From Cellulomonas sp. 73-92 (lineage in GTDB: Bacteria > Actinomycetota > Actinomycetes > Actinomycetales > Cellulomonadaceae), in assembly GCF_001898175.1 (NCBI RefSeq), contig NZ_MKTH01000024.1:1-64000 (forward strand): 64,000 nucleotides of DNA. The letters are read 5' to 3'. Both the position numbers and the translations under genes were made by a program. The number at the start of each line of letters is the position of its first letter. Position 1 is the stretch's first letter. Of this stretch, positions 7,764-15,430 are shown piece by piece. Under the pieces are notes generated by a model. The model did not search any database. It saw only the letters and a program-made list of their open reading frames with translations, and had not been told where the DNA came from.

Positions 7764-9291
7764 CGTCGCCTTCCTCGTCGCGCACGGCGGCAACCGGCGC
7801 CGCGGCACCCGTGCGCGGCAGGAACACCAGGGTAAGGACCATACCCGCGACGGCGATCGCCGCCGAGACCACGAGCGCCGCGTCCATGCCGTGCACGAAG
7901 GCCGCGCGGACGGACGCGAGGAGCGCGCGGGAGCCGGTCTGCTGCGCGACGGCGACGCCGCCGAAGACGCTCCGGCGGACCGCGGCCGCGGCCGGTGCCG
8001 GCAGCGCCCCCAGGTGCAGGCGGCCGAGGTAGCCGGCGGTCAGGACGCTGCCGAGGATCGCGGTGCCGAACGGTCCCCCGACCTTGTTGACCGCCTGCAC
8101 CACCGCCGAGCCGACCCCGCTGCGCTCCTCGGACAGCTCGACGAGGGCCGCCGAGGACGCGGTGGCCATGGCCAGGCCCATGCCGGCGCCGACCACCGCC
8201 ATCCAGACGGCCACCTCCAGGTTCGTGGCGCCGACCGTCGTCCGGGACCCCAGGGCCAGCCCGATCGCCAGCACGGCGAACCCCGCCGCCGCGGCGAGCT
8301 TCGCCCCGACCCGCCGTGCCAGCCGATCGGCCGGCAGGGCGCCGAGCATCAGGCCGGCGATGAGCGGCAGCAGCCGCAGGCCGGAGCCCATGGCGTCCGT
8401 GCCGTGCACCGCCTGGAAGTACTGCGGCATGGTGAACAGGACGCCGATCATCGCGAGGACCGCCACCGCGGCGAGGATCGCGCCCCAGGTGAACGAGGCC
8501 GACCGGAACAGCGTCAGGTCGAGCACCGGCTGCCCGCCCGGGCGCAGCGTCAGCCGCCGCTCCCAGGCGAGGAACAGGGCCAGCACCGCGACGCCGACCA
8601 CGATCCACCCGAGGGCCGCGAGCGAGCCCCACCCGTCCTGACCGGCCCTGATCAGGCCGTACGTGACGGCCACCAGCCCGGCGGCCGAGGTGAGCACGCC
8701 GACCGGGTCGACGTCGGGACGTGTGGCGGCGCGGGACTCGGGCACCAGCAGCGCGGTCGCGACGAGCCCGACCACGACCACCGGCACGTTCATGAGGAAC
8801 ACCGCGCCCCACCAGTACCGGGTCAGCATCCAGCCGCCCAGGATCGGCCCCAGCGGCATGGAGACGAAGTTGGCCGCGGCCCAGATGCCCACCGCCCGCG
8901 GCCGCTCCTCGGCGCTGAACAGGACGGTCAGCGAGGAGATCGCCATGACGACGATCCCCGCCCCGCCCAGGCCGAGCAGCACGCGGGCGGCCATGAACTC
9001 GGCGGGCGACGTCGAGTAGGCGGAGACGGCCGATCCGATCCCGAACAGGACGAGCCCCATCTGCAGCACCTTCTTGCGCCCGTACCGGTCACCGAGCAGC
9101 CCCGCGGGCAGCATCGCCGCGGCGAGCACCAGGAAGTAGCCCGAGGAGAACCACTGCAGGTCCTGCTCCGAGGCCCGCAGCGCCGCGGCCAGCGTCGGCA
9201 ACGCCACGTTGAGCACCGTGCTGTCCAGCCCGACGGCCACCACGGCGAGGCTCACCCCGACCAGCGCCCACCACTTGCGCACCCCGTTCAT
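7747..9291 (-). CDS. MFS drug-efflux transporter, DHA2 (14-TM) type
   Basis: A 514-aa integral membrane protein. It starts MNGVRKWWALVGVSLAVVAVGLDSTVLNVALP, which contains the DHA2-family motif around LDxTVLNVALP, and has the MFS motif A loop GDRYGRKKVL. About 14 hydrophobic segments are visible. Proton-driven efflux of drugs, dyes or other amphiphiles is the family role; the substrate is unknown. The ATG at 9291 is preferred over the 57-residue longer frame because the extension is Arg-rich and runs over the operator. The gene is transcribed with the overlapping TetR repressor downstream. Confidence 0.88.
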   Translation of the reverse strand: MNGVRKWWALVGVSLAVVAVGLDSTVLNVALPTLAAALRASEQDLQWFSSGYFLVLAAAMLPAGLLGDRYGRKKVLQMGLVLFGIGSAVSAYSTSPAEFMAARVLLGLGGAGIVVMAISSLTVLFSAEERPRAVGIWAAANFVSMPLGPILGGWMLTRYWWGAVFLMNVPVVVVGLVATALLVPESRAATRPDVDPVGVLTSAAGLVAVTYGLIRAGQDGWGSLAALGWIVVGVAVLALFLAWERRLTLRPGGQPVLDLTLFRSASFTWGAILAAVAVLAMIGVLFTMPQYFQAVHGTDAMGSGLRLLPLIAGLMLGALPADRLARRVGAKLAAAAGFAVLAIGLALGSRTTVGATNLEVAVWMAVVGAGMGLAMATASSAALVELSEERSGVGSAVVQAVNKVGGPFGTAILGSVLTAGYLGRLHLGALPAPAAAAVRRSVFGGVAVAQQTGSRALLASVRAAFVHGMDAALVVSAAIAVAGMVLTLVFLPRTGAAAPVAAVRDEEGDVVRSE

Positions 9292-9308
9292 GACGGTCTC
9301 CTTCGTTC

Positions 9309-9338
9309 GGTGGTTACCTTCATCTGAAGGTAACCACC
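9309..9338. promoter_or_regulatory. Perfect inverted repeat, probable TetR operator
   Basis: GGTGGTTACCTTCA at 9309-9322 and TGAAGGTAACCACC at 9325-9338 are exact reverse complements with a 2-base spacer. The site sits 18 bases upstream of the MFS-TetR operon start at 9291. Operators of TetR regulators are typically palindromes of this kind placed in their own promoter, so autoregulation is the likely reading. Confidence 0.7.
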
Positions 9339-9501
9339 ATTTCGCCGAGACGCAACGGGGACGCGCGTGGGGCTCGGGCTCGAGCGATCGCGAGGCACGG
9401 TCGCGGCGGGTCGCCCGCCGCAGTTGCGGGCAGCCCGTATGGCGAGTCCAATCGAAGGACACCGAGGGTTCCGGGCACGACCGATGACAGGGAGGCGCTC
9501 C

Positions 9502-9858
9502 GTGAGCACCAACGACGAGCCGATGACCCCGCAGGACGAGGAGCTACGGCGTCGCACCGCCGCCGAGCAGGCTGCCGAGCAGCGTCAGGACTGGTCCGGC
9601 TCGGTGCCGGAGGACAGCCCCGGCCCGTACTCGGGCACGGGGCCGCTGGGCACGCCGGACGAGGAGCTGCTGGAGGAGGTGCCCTTCGACAGCCCCGGGC
9701 CCGAGTCGGGCACCCTCGGCGGCGTCCCCCTCCCGGAGGACCGCGGCGTCCCGATGGACAGCCCGGGGCCCCACTCCGGGACCGACGCCGAGGGCAACCC
9801 GCTCCCGGAGAGCCGGGAGGTCCCGGAGGACAGCCCGGGCAGGGACTCCGGACGCTGA
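9502..9858 (+). CDS. Small acidic repeat protein with DSPGPxSG repeats
   Basis: A 118-aa protein of unknown function. GTG 9502 is chosen because GGGAGG lies 6 bases upstream. After a polar N-terminus (TPQDEELRRRTAAEQAAEQRQ) come four imperfect repeats centred on VPEDSPGPYSGT, VPFDSPGPESGT, VPMDSPGPHSGT and VPEDSPGRDSGR, spaced roughly 24-30 residues apart. No signal peptide or membrane segment is present, and the high Pro/Gly/Ser/Asp content suggests a disordered protein. It stands alone between the MFS operon and modC (which reads the other way). Confidence 0.65.
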   Translation: MSTNDEPMTPQDEELRRRTAAEQAAEQRQDWSGSVPEDSPGPYSGTGPLGTPDEELLEEVPFDSPGPESGTLGGVPLPEDRGVPMDSPGPHSGTDAEGNPLPESREVPEDSPGRDSGR

Positions 9859-9879
9859 GCCTCGGCCCACCGCCACCGG

Positions 9880-10560
9880 TCAGCTCGTCGCTGCCGAGCC
9901 GCTGACCGGTGGGACGGACCGCCGACCGGACGCGACGGGCACGATCCGGTCGGCCAGGGCCCGTGCGTCCGCGGGGTCGTGGGTGACCAGCACCACCGGC
10001 CGGCGGGTTCGCGCCACATGGTCACGCAGCAGGGCGTGAACGAGGGGCTTCGTGTCCTCGTCGAGCGCGGCGAACGGCTCGTCGAGCAGCAGCACGTCCG
10101 GCTCCACGGCGAGCGTGCGGGCCAGAGCGACCCGCTGGGCCTGGCCGCCGGACAGCTTGGCCGCCGGGTGGTCGGCGTGCGCGGCCACGCCGAAGCGCGC
10201 CAGCCACTCCAGCGACACCCGCCGGGCCTCGTCGTGCGCCACCCGTCGGGCGCGCAGCCCGAAGGCGACGTTCTCGGCCGCCGAGAGGTGCGGGAACAGC
10301 AGGTGCTGCTGGAAGACGAGCCCGCACCGCCGCTCCTCGGCGGGGACGTGCACGCCGGCGGCCACGTCGTCCAAGGTCCTCCCCCCGAGCGTCACGTGAC
10401 CGTCGTCGAGGTCGACGAGCCCGGCGACGGCGTGCAGGAACGTCGTCTTGCCCGCGCCGTTGGGGCCGACGAGCGCGACCACCTCCCCCGGCTCGACGGC
10501 CAGCGGCAGGTCGAGCGTGAAGGCCGGGCGGCGCACGACGACGTGCGCGTCGAGCCTCAT
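9880..10560 (-). CDS. modC: Molybdate ABC transporter ATP-binding protein ModC
   Basis: A 226-aa ATPase: Walker A GPNGAGKTT near residue 34, signature LSGGQAQRVALARTLA, Walker B VLLLDEPFAALD, and the H-loop VLVTHDPADA. It is short compared with many ModC proteins because it lacks the C-terminal molybdate-binding (TOBE) domain. It starts at ATG 10560, overlapping the end of modB by 4 bases. It powers molybdate import for the molybdenum enzyme NarG encoded nearby. Confidence 0.9.
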   Translation of the reverse strand: MRLDAHVVVRRPAFTLDLPLAVEPGEVVALVGPNGAGKTTFLHAVAGLVDLDDGHVTLGGRTLDDVAAGVHVPAEERRCGLVFQQHLLFPHLSAAENVAFGLRARRVAHDEARRVSLEWLARFGVAAHADHPAAKLSGGQAQRVALARTLAVEPDVLLLDEPFAALDEDTKPLVHALLRDHVARTRRPVVLVTHDPADARALADRIVPVASGRRSVPPVSGSAATS

Positions 10561-11534
10561 TCGCCCGCCCCGACCAGGGCGGACAGCCAGCGGGAGCGCA
10601 GCCCGACGAGCACCGCGAGCGCCACCGCCATGAGCACCAGCGACAGGGCGAGCGCGACGTCCGGGTCGCGCTCCATCGCCAGGTAGATCGCCAGCGGCAT
10701 GGTCTGCGTGGTGCCCGGGAAGTTGCCGGCGAACGTGATGGTCGCGCCGAACTCCCCCAGGGCGCGGGCGAAGCACAGCACCGCCCCGGCGGCCACCGAG
10801 GGCCCGACGAGCGGCAGCGTCACCCGCCGGAACGTGTACCAACCCGAGGCGCCGAGCACCGCGGCCGCCTGCTCGTAGCGCTGGTCGGCGCCGCGCAGCG
10901 AGCCGTCGACCGAGAGCACGACGAACGGCAGGGCGACGAACGCCTCGGCGATGACGACGGCACCCGTGGTGAACGGGATCGTCAGGCCGAACCACGCGTC
11001 GAGGTGCGCGCCGAGCAGGCCGCGCCGGCCGAGCAGGCTCAGCAGCGCGACGCCGCCGACGACCGGCGGCATGACCAGGGGCATGGTGATGACGGCGCGA
11101 ACGAGCCCCTGCCCCCGGAAGGTCGTGCGGGCCAGCAGCCACGCCAGCGGTACGCCGAGCAGCAGGCAGACGACCGTCGCCGCAGTGGCGGTGCGCAGGG
11201 ACAACCACAGCGCCTGGCGGACGGTCGGCGAGGTGACGAGCGCGCCGAGGCTGCCCCACGGCGCCCGGACCAGGAGCGCGACGAACGGCGCGACGAGGAA
11301 CGCCAGACCCAGCAGGGCGGGGACCAGCAGGACGAGCGGTGCGCCGCCACGCCGACGAGCACCGCCGCGCCGCCGGGTCGAGCCGCCCGTGCCGGCGCGG
11401 CGGCCGAGGGCGCCTCGCCGATCGGGCCGTTCGACTCCGTCGTGACCTGCCGGCACGGTTCCGGAGGCGACGCGCTCCCCAGCGCCCTGAGCGTGCTCGT
11501 CCGTCGCGCGTGCGCCGAGGCCGGGCCGGGTCAT
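10557..11534 (-). CDS. modB: Molybdate ABC transporter permease ModB
   Basis: A 325-aa permease. The first ~70 residues are Arg/Gly-rich and cytoplasmic, unusually long for the family. Then come about six membrane segments, beginning LVLLVPALLGLAFLVAPFVALLV. The coupling loop that contacts the ATPase is EQAAAVLGASGWYTFRRVTLPLVGP and GEFGATITFAGNFPGTTQTMPLAIY is the strongly conserved ModB/CysTW-type segment. It sits between modA (14 bases upstream) and modC (4-base overlap), so all three are in one operon. Confidence 0.9.
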   Translation of the reverse strand: MTRPGLGARATDEHAQGAGERVASGTVPAGHDGVERPDRRGALGRRAGTGGSTRRRGGARRRGGAPLVLLVPALLGLAFLVAPFVALLVRAPWGSLGALVTSPTVRQALWLSLRTATAATVVCLLLGVPLAWLLARTTFRGQGLVRAVITMPLVMPPVVGGVALLSLLGRRGLLGAHLDAWFGLTIPFTTGAVVIAEAFVALPFVVLSVDGSLRGADQRYEQAAAVLGASGWYTFRRVTLPLVGPSVAAGAVLCFARALGEFGATITFAGNFPGTTQTMPLAIYLAMERDPDVALALSLVLMAVALAVLVGLRSRWLSALVGAGE

Positions 11535-11548
11535 CGCACCTCCGCGGC

Positions 11549-12352
11549 TCAGCCTGCCGGATCGAACCCGGCGGCGGCCAGCACGTGCCGGCCGGCGGGC
11601 GAGAGCACCTCGTCGACGAACGCCTGGGCGGCGGCCGGGTTCGTCGTGCCCTTGACCAGGGCGATCGGGTAGTCGTTGACGACGGCGTCCGCCTGCGGGA
11701 CGGCAATCGCCTGCACCGCGGGGCCCGCGGCGATCGCGTCGGTCTTGTAGACCAGCGCCGCGTCGACCTCGCCCGCGGTGACCAGCGCCAGCGTGGCCTT
11801 GACGTCCTGGCCCAGCGTGTCCAGGGCCGGCGTGATGCCTGCCTTCGCAAACACCTGCTTCGCGGCCGCGCCGCACGGTGCCGACGGGTCGCACAGCGCG
11901 ATCTTCAGCGCGGGCCTGGCGAAGTCGGCCAGGCCCGTCACGCCCGCCGGGTTGCCCTTCGGCACGACGATGACCAGCGAGTTGTGCGTGAACACCGTCG
12001 GGGTGCCGACGACGGAGGCGGCGTCGGCCATGGTCGTGGTGCTCGCGGAGGCGTAGACGTCCGCGGGGGCGCCGGCCAGCAGCTGCTGGGTGAGCGTGCC
12101 CGACGAGCCGAAGCTGAACGTCACCGTCAGGCCCGGGTGCGCCGCCATCATCTGGTCGCCGAGCTGCGTGAACGTCCCCTGCAGCGACGCCGCGGCGAAC
12201 ACCGTCAGCCTGCCGGTCAGCGCGGGGGTGGTGGTCACGGGATCGAGCGTGCCCGACGAGGCCGTGGGCCGCGCGGCGGGGGTCGACGCGCACGCGGCCA
12301 GGGCCAGCACGACCGCGACGGCGACCGCGGCGGAGCGGAGCACCCCGGCCAT
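11549..12352 (-). CDS. modA: Molybdate-binding lipoprotein ModA
   Basis: A 267-aa periplasmic-type binding protein held by lipid: MAGVLRSAAVAVAVVLALAACAS has a lipobox with Cys. The mature part starts LTVFAAASLQGTFTQLG, the standard ModA beginning, followed by FSFGSSGTLTQQLLAGAPADVYASA, which lines the oxyanion pocket. An alternative start is GTG 12466, which overlaps the ferredoxin stop (GTGA) and would add a 38-residue Arg-rich leader; coupling favours it while signal-peptide quality favours 12352. Captures molybdate for ModBC. Confidence 0.88.
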   Translation of the reverse strand: MAGVLRSAAVAVAVVLALAACASTPAARPTASSGTLDPVTTTPALTGRLTVFAAASLQGTFTQLGDQMMAAHPGLTVTFSFGSSGTLTQQLLAGAPADVYASASTTTMADAASVVGTPTVFTHNSLVIVVPKGNPAGVTGLADFARPALKIALCDPSAPCGAAAKQVFAKAGITPALDTLGQDVKATLALVTAGEVDAALVYKTDAIAAGPAVQAIAVPQADAVVNDYPIALVKGTTNPAAAQAFVDEVLSPAGRHVLAAAGFDPAG

Positions 12353-12462
12353 CGGGTCGCGCGGGCGGCCGGCGTCGGCGCGGGTGCGCCGGAGCTCCTC
12401 TCGCGCGAACGCCCGCCGCGCAGTGCGAGCCCCGCGGCGGGCACCCGACGGTTCGTCGTGCG

Positions 12463-12804
12463 TCACCGCCGCCGGACCGGGAAGCCGGCGACCAGCGGGG
12501 TGTCGACGCCGATGGCACCGAGCTTGTGCGCGCCGCCGGGCGAGCCGAGCGGCTCGTCACGGCCGGGCAGCGGTTCGGTGAAGAAGCGCGTGTTGTCCTC
12601 CTGGTAGACCTTGAAGTCCTCCGGTAGGTCGTCCTCGTAGTAGATGGCGAGCACCGGGCAGACCGCCTCGCAGGCCCCGCAGTCGACGCACTCGTACGGG
12701 TGGATGTACAACGATCGCCCACCCTCGTAGATGCAGTCCACCGGACACTCGTCGACGCACGCGCGATCCATGACGTCGATGCACGGCTCCGCGATCACGT
12801 ACAC
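12463..12804 (-). CDS. fdxA: 7Fe-type ferredoxin (FdxA-like)
   Basis: A 113-aa ferredoxin. Start GTG 12804 is set by GAGGAGG 6 bases upstream and gives the family N-terminus VYVIAEPCIDVMDRACVDEC. Two cluster motifs follow: C-x7-C-x3-CPVDCIYEG, with the spacing of a [3Fe-4S] site, and CVDCGACEAVCP for the [4Fe-4S] site, as in actinobacterial FdxA. Relative to ordinary FdxA there is a C-terminal tail (PGGAHKLGAIGVDTPLVAGFPVRRR). It is first in the operon with modABC, which is unusual, and has a shared regulatory element just upstream (12836-12862). It carries electrons; its partner is unknown. Confidence 0.88.
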   Translation of the reverse strand: MYVIAEPCIDVMDRACVDECPVDCIYEGGRSLYIHPYECVDCGACEAVCPVLAIYYEDDLPEDFKVYQEDNTRFFTEPLPGRDEPLGSPGGAHKLGAIGVDTPLVAGFPVRRR

Positions 12805-12835
12805 AACCGGCCTCCTCACGCCCCACGGCCACGTG

Positions 12836-12862
12836 ATTTTCACGGTTCAGGCCGTAGTAATT
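12836..12862. promoter_or_regulatory. Shared regulatory element, copy 1 (fdxA-modABC / TDT)
   Basis: ATTTTCACGG (12836-12845), 6-base spacer, then CCGTAGTAATT (12852-12862). The same block occurs at 14010-14037 and 23082-23110. It is an imperfect inverted repeat and AT-rich against a very GC-rich background. Here it lies 32 bases upstream of the ferredoxin start on the minus strand and 84 bases upstream of the TDT gene on the plus strand. Confidence 0.65.
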
Positions 12863-12945
12863 CGCGCTCGCAGCGTACAGCGCGGCGGCCGCCCCGCGGC
12901 ACACCGGGCGCGCCCCGGGGGCGACGGCCGCGCCGATGGGACACC

Positions 12946-14031
12946 ATGTGCGCCGTGAGCCCCCGGCGCCGAGCCTCCGCGATGTCCCCCGCCGCAGTGC
13001 GCGACAGGGTGCGCACGCTCTACCCGGGCTATTTCGCCCTGGTCATGGCCACCGGGATCGTGTCGATCGCGCTCGCCGGGTTCGCCGCGCCCGTGCTGTC
13101 GACCGTCCTGCTGTGGATCGCCGCCGGCGCGTACGCGATCCTGCTCGCCCTGCTCGTCTGGCGCGCGATCGCCTACCGCCCCGACCTCGCGCGGGACCTG
13201 CGGCACCCGGGCCGGGGCTTCGGGATGTTCACCCTCGTCGCCGCGACCAACGTGCTGGGCACGCGCCTGGCGATGGACGGGCACGTGCGGACCGCGACGG
13301 TGCTGCTGGCCGCGGGTGCCCTGCTGTGGCTCGTGCTGGGCTACGCCATCCCATGGGCCGTGCTCGCCTCGGTGCACCGGCCCGTGGTGGCGGCCGCCGA
13401 GGGCACGTGGTTCATCTGGGTCGTCGCCACCCAGTCGGTCGCCGTCCTGGCAGCGTCGCTCGAGCCCGACCTGCTCGGCGGGCGGCGCGAGCTCGCGCTG
13501 CTCGCAGTCAGCTGCTGGGCCATCGGGACGTTCCTGTACGTCGTCGTCGGCGGCCTGGTCACGGCGCGGCTGGTGCTCTACGACGTCGCGGCGGAGCACC
13601 TGACGCCGCCCTACTGGGTGTCGATGGGTGCCGCCGCCATCACGGTCGTCTCCGGCGTCCGCATCACCCGGATGGCCGCCGCGCCGGCGTTGCTCCCGAC
13701 CGGCGGGCTCATCGCCGGCATCTCCGTGCTGTTCTGGGCCTTCGCGAGCTGGCTGATCCCCGTGCTGCTCGGCATCGGCTGGCGCCGGCACGTGACACAC
13801 CGCATCCCGCTGCGGTACGAGCCCGCACTGTGGAGCGTCGTCTTCCCGCTCGGGATGTACGCGGTCGCCTCGCGCACGCTGGGCTCGACGCTCCACCTGC
13901 CGATCGTGTCCACCGTCGGTAGCGTCGAGGTCTGGGTGGCGGCGGCAGCGTGGGCTGCGGTGGCCGTGGCGGGCCTGGCGCGCTTGGCGCGCCGACCGCA
14001 AGATGGCGCATTTTCACGGCCTGATCCGTAG
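12946..14031 (+). CDS. TDT-family (TehA-like) C4-dicarboxylate/tellurite transporter
   Basis: A 361-aa membrane protein with about ten hydrophobic segments. RTLYPGYFALVMATGIVSIAL is the characteristic N-terminal block of TDT/SLAC1-like channels, and similar pore-lining GxxS/T segments recur through the protein. ATG 12946 is taken; GTG 12955 or ATG 12982 are possible. The family includes TehA, malate carriers and anion channels; in a nitrate-respiration island an anion (nitrite or dicarboxylate) export role is plausible but unproven. Its stop codon lies inside the second copy of the shared regulatory element. Confidence 0.78.
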   Translation: MCAVSPRRRASAMSPAAVRDRVRTLYPGYFALVMATGIVSIALAGFAAPVLSTVLLWIAAGAYAILLALLVWRAIAYRPDLARDLRHPGRGFGMFTLVAATNVLGTRLAMDGHVRTATVLLAAGALLWLVLGYAIPWAVLASVHRPVVAAAEGTWFIWVVATQSVAVLAASLEPDLLGGRRELALLAVSCWAIGTFLYVVVGGLVTARLVLYDVAAEHLTPPYWVSMGAAAITVVSGVRITRMAAAPALLPTGGLIAGISVLFWAFASWLIPVLLGIGWRRHVTHRIPLRYEPALWSVVFPLGMYAVASRTLGSTLHLPIVSTVGSVEVWVAAAAWAAVAVAGLARLARRPQDGAFSRPDP

Positions 14032-14037
14032 TAAATT
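14010..14037 (+). promoter_or_regulatory. Shared regulatory element, copy 2 (narK promoter)
   Basis: ATTTTCACGG (14010-14019), CCTGAT spacer, CCGTAGTAAATT (14026-14037). TAAATT at its right end would fit a -10 box. The narK start is 34 bases downstream. The element overlaps the last codons of the TDT gene. Confidence 0.65.
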
Positions 14038-14070
14038 GCGGACGCTGCGTACGCCGTCAAGGAGGATCAC

Positions 14071-15411
14071 GTGTCCCAGCTCGCTACCACCGGCCGGGTG
14101 CTCACCGACTGGAATCCGGAGGACCCGGAGCGGTGGGACAAGCGGCTCGCCTGGCGTACGCTGGCGGTCAGCACCTTCTCGATGATCATCGCGTTCTGCG
14201 TCTGGTACCTGGTCAGCGCGGTGGCCCCGAAGCTCGACCAGGTCGGGTTCACCCTCACCAAGGACCAGCTGTACTGGCTCGTCGCCGTGCCCGGCGTCTC
14301 CGGCGGCCTCATCCGGCTCGGCTACATGTTCCTGCCGCCGGTCGTCGGCACCCGCAGGCTCGTCGGCATCACGTCGCTGCTGTTCGCGCTGCCTATGCTC
14401 GGCTGGTTCGCGGCGGTGCGGAACCCGGCCACCCCCTACTGGTGGCTCATGGTGCTCGCGGCCCTCACCGGCATCGGCGGCGGCTGCTTCTCCGGCTACA
14501 TGCCGTCCACGGGCTACTTCTTCCCCAAACGCCTCGCAGGCACCGCGCTCGGCCTGCAGGCGGGCATCGGGAACTTCGGCGTCTCGCTCATCCAGTTCCT
14601 CGGACCATGGGTGATGGGCTTCGGCCTGCTCGGGCTGGGTGCCGTGGCAGCGCAGACGACGAGCAGCGGCCACGTCATCTACGTCTACAACGCGGCGATC
14701 GTGCTGGTCCCGTGGACCATCGCCGCCGCGATCCTCGCGTTCTGGCTGCTCAAGGACGTGCCGATCAAGGCGAACTTCCGCCAGCAGATCGACATCTTCT
14801 CCAACCGCAACACGTGGATCCTCACGCTCGTCTACATCATGACGTTCGGCGCCTTCTCCGGGTTCGCCGCCCAGCTCGCGCTCATCGTCAACAACACGTT
14901 CGGCAAGGACTCGGTCTTCGCGACCTCCGGGGCGTACAAGGTCTCCGACCTGCCGCTCGGGGCCGCGTACGCGTTCCTCGCACCGCTCATCGGCTCGCTG
15001 GTCCGGGCGCTGGCCGGACCGCTGTGCGACCGGTTCGGCGGGGCCGTCTTCACGTTCATCGGCGGGGTCGGCATGGTCGCCTCCGCCGCGGTGGCGTCGG
15101 CGTTCCTCACGCCCTCGTCGCCGCGCGCGTTCTGGCCGTTCCTCACCGCGATGCTCGTGCTGTTCTTCTTCTCGGGCCTGGGCAACGCGGGGACGTTCAA
15201 GCAGATGCCGATGATCCTGCCGCCACGCCAGGCCGGCGGCGTCATCGGCTGGACCGCCGGCATCGCGGCCTTCGGGCCGTTCTTCGTGGGCGCCGCGCTC
15301 ACCGCGGTGTCCGCGCACGCGTTCTTCATCGGCGCCACCGTCTACTTCGCCTTCTGCACCGTCCTCGTGTGGGTGTTCTACGCCCGCCCGAACGCGCCGC
15401 ACCGCGGCTGA
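14071..15411 (+). CDS. narK: Nitrate/nitrite MFS transporter NarK
   Basis: A 446-aa, roughly 12-TM protein of the NNP family. Visible signatures are VPGVSGGLIRLGY in TM2-3, ALTGIGGGCFSGYMPSTGYFFPKRLAGTALGLQAGIGNFGVSL (nitrate signature region rich in Gly) and a second GNAGTFKQMPMILP block. Conserved Arg residues in TM2 (GGLIRLGY) and later bind nitrate in this family. The GTG start is preceded by AAGGAGG. It imports nitrate or exchanges it for nitrite for the NarGHI reductase encoded 20 bases downstream. Confidence 0.93.
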   Translation: MSQLATTGRVLTDWNPEDPERWDKRLAWRTLAVSTFSMIIAFCVWYLVSAVAPKLDQVGFTLTKDQLYWLVAVPGVSGGLIRLGYMFLPPVVGTRRLVGITSLLFALPMLGWFAAVRNPATPYWWLMVLAALTGIGGGCFSGYMPSTGYFFPKRLAGTALGLQAGIGNFGVSLIQFLGPWVMGFGLLGLGAVAAQTTSSGHVIYVYNAAIVLVPWTIAAAILAFWLLKDVPIKANFRQQIDIFSNRNTWILTLVYIMTFGAFSGFAAQLALIVNNTFGKDSVFATSGAYKVSDLPLGAAYAFLAPLIGSLVRALAGPLCDRFGGAVFTFIGGVGMVASAAVASAFLTPSSPRAFWPFLTAMLVLFFFSGLGNAGTFKQMPMILPPRQAGGVIGWTAGIAAFGPFFVGAALTAVSAHAFFIGATVYFAFCTVLVWVFYARPNAPHRG

Positions 15412-15430
15412 CACCCTCGGAAGGACCGCC

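Noticed and set aside
7705..9327. A 540-codon plus-strand frame opposite the MFS gene
   Set aside because: Gln/Arg/His-rich translation with no motif, antisense to a clear 14-TM transporter.
10557..12722. Single long frame on the minus strand spanning modB and the modA region
   Set aside because: Only the part from ATG 11534 (ModB) is coding; the upstream part is an out-of-frame read of modA and the ferredoxin.
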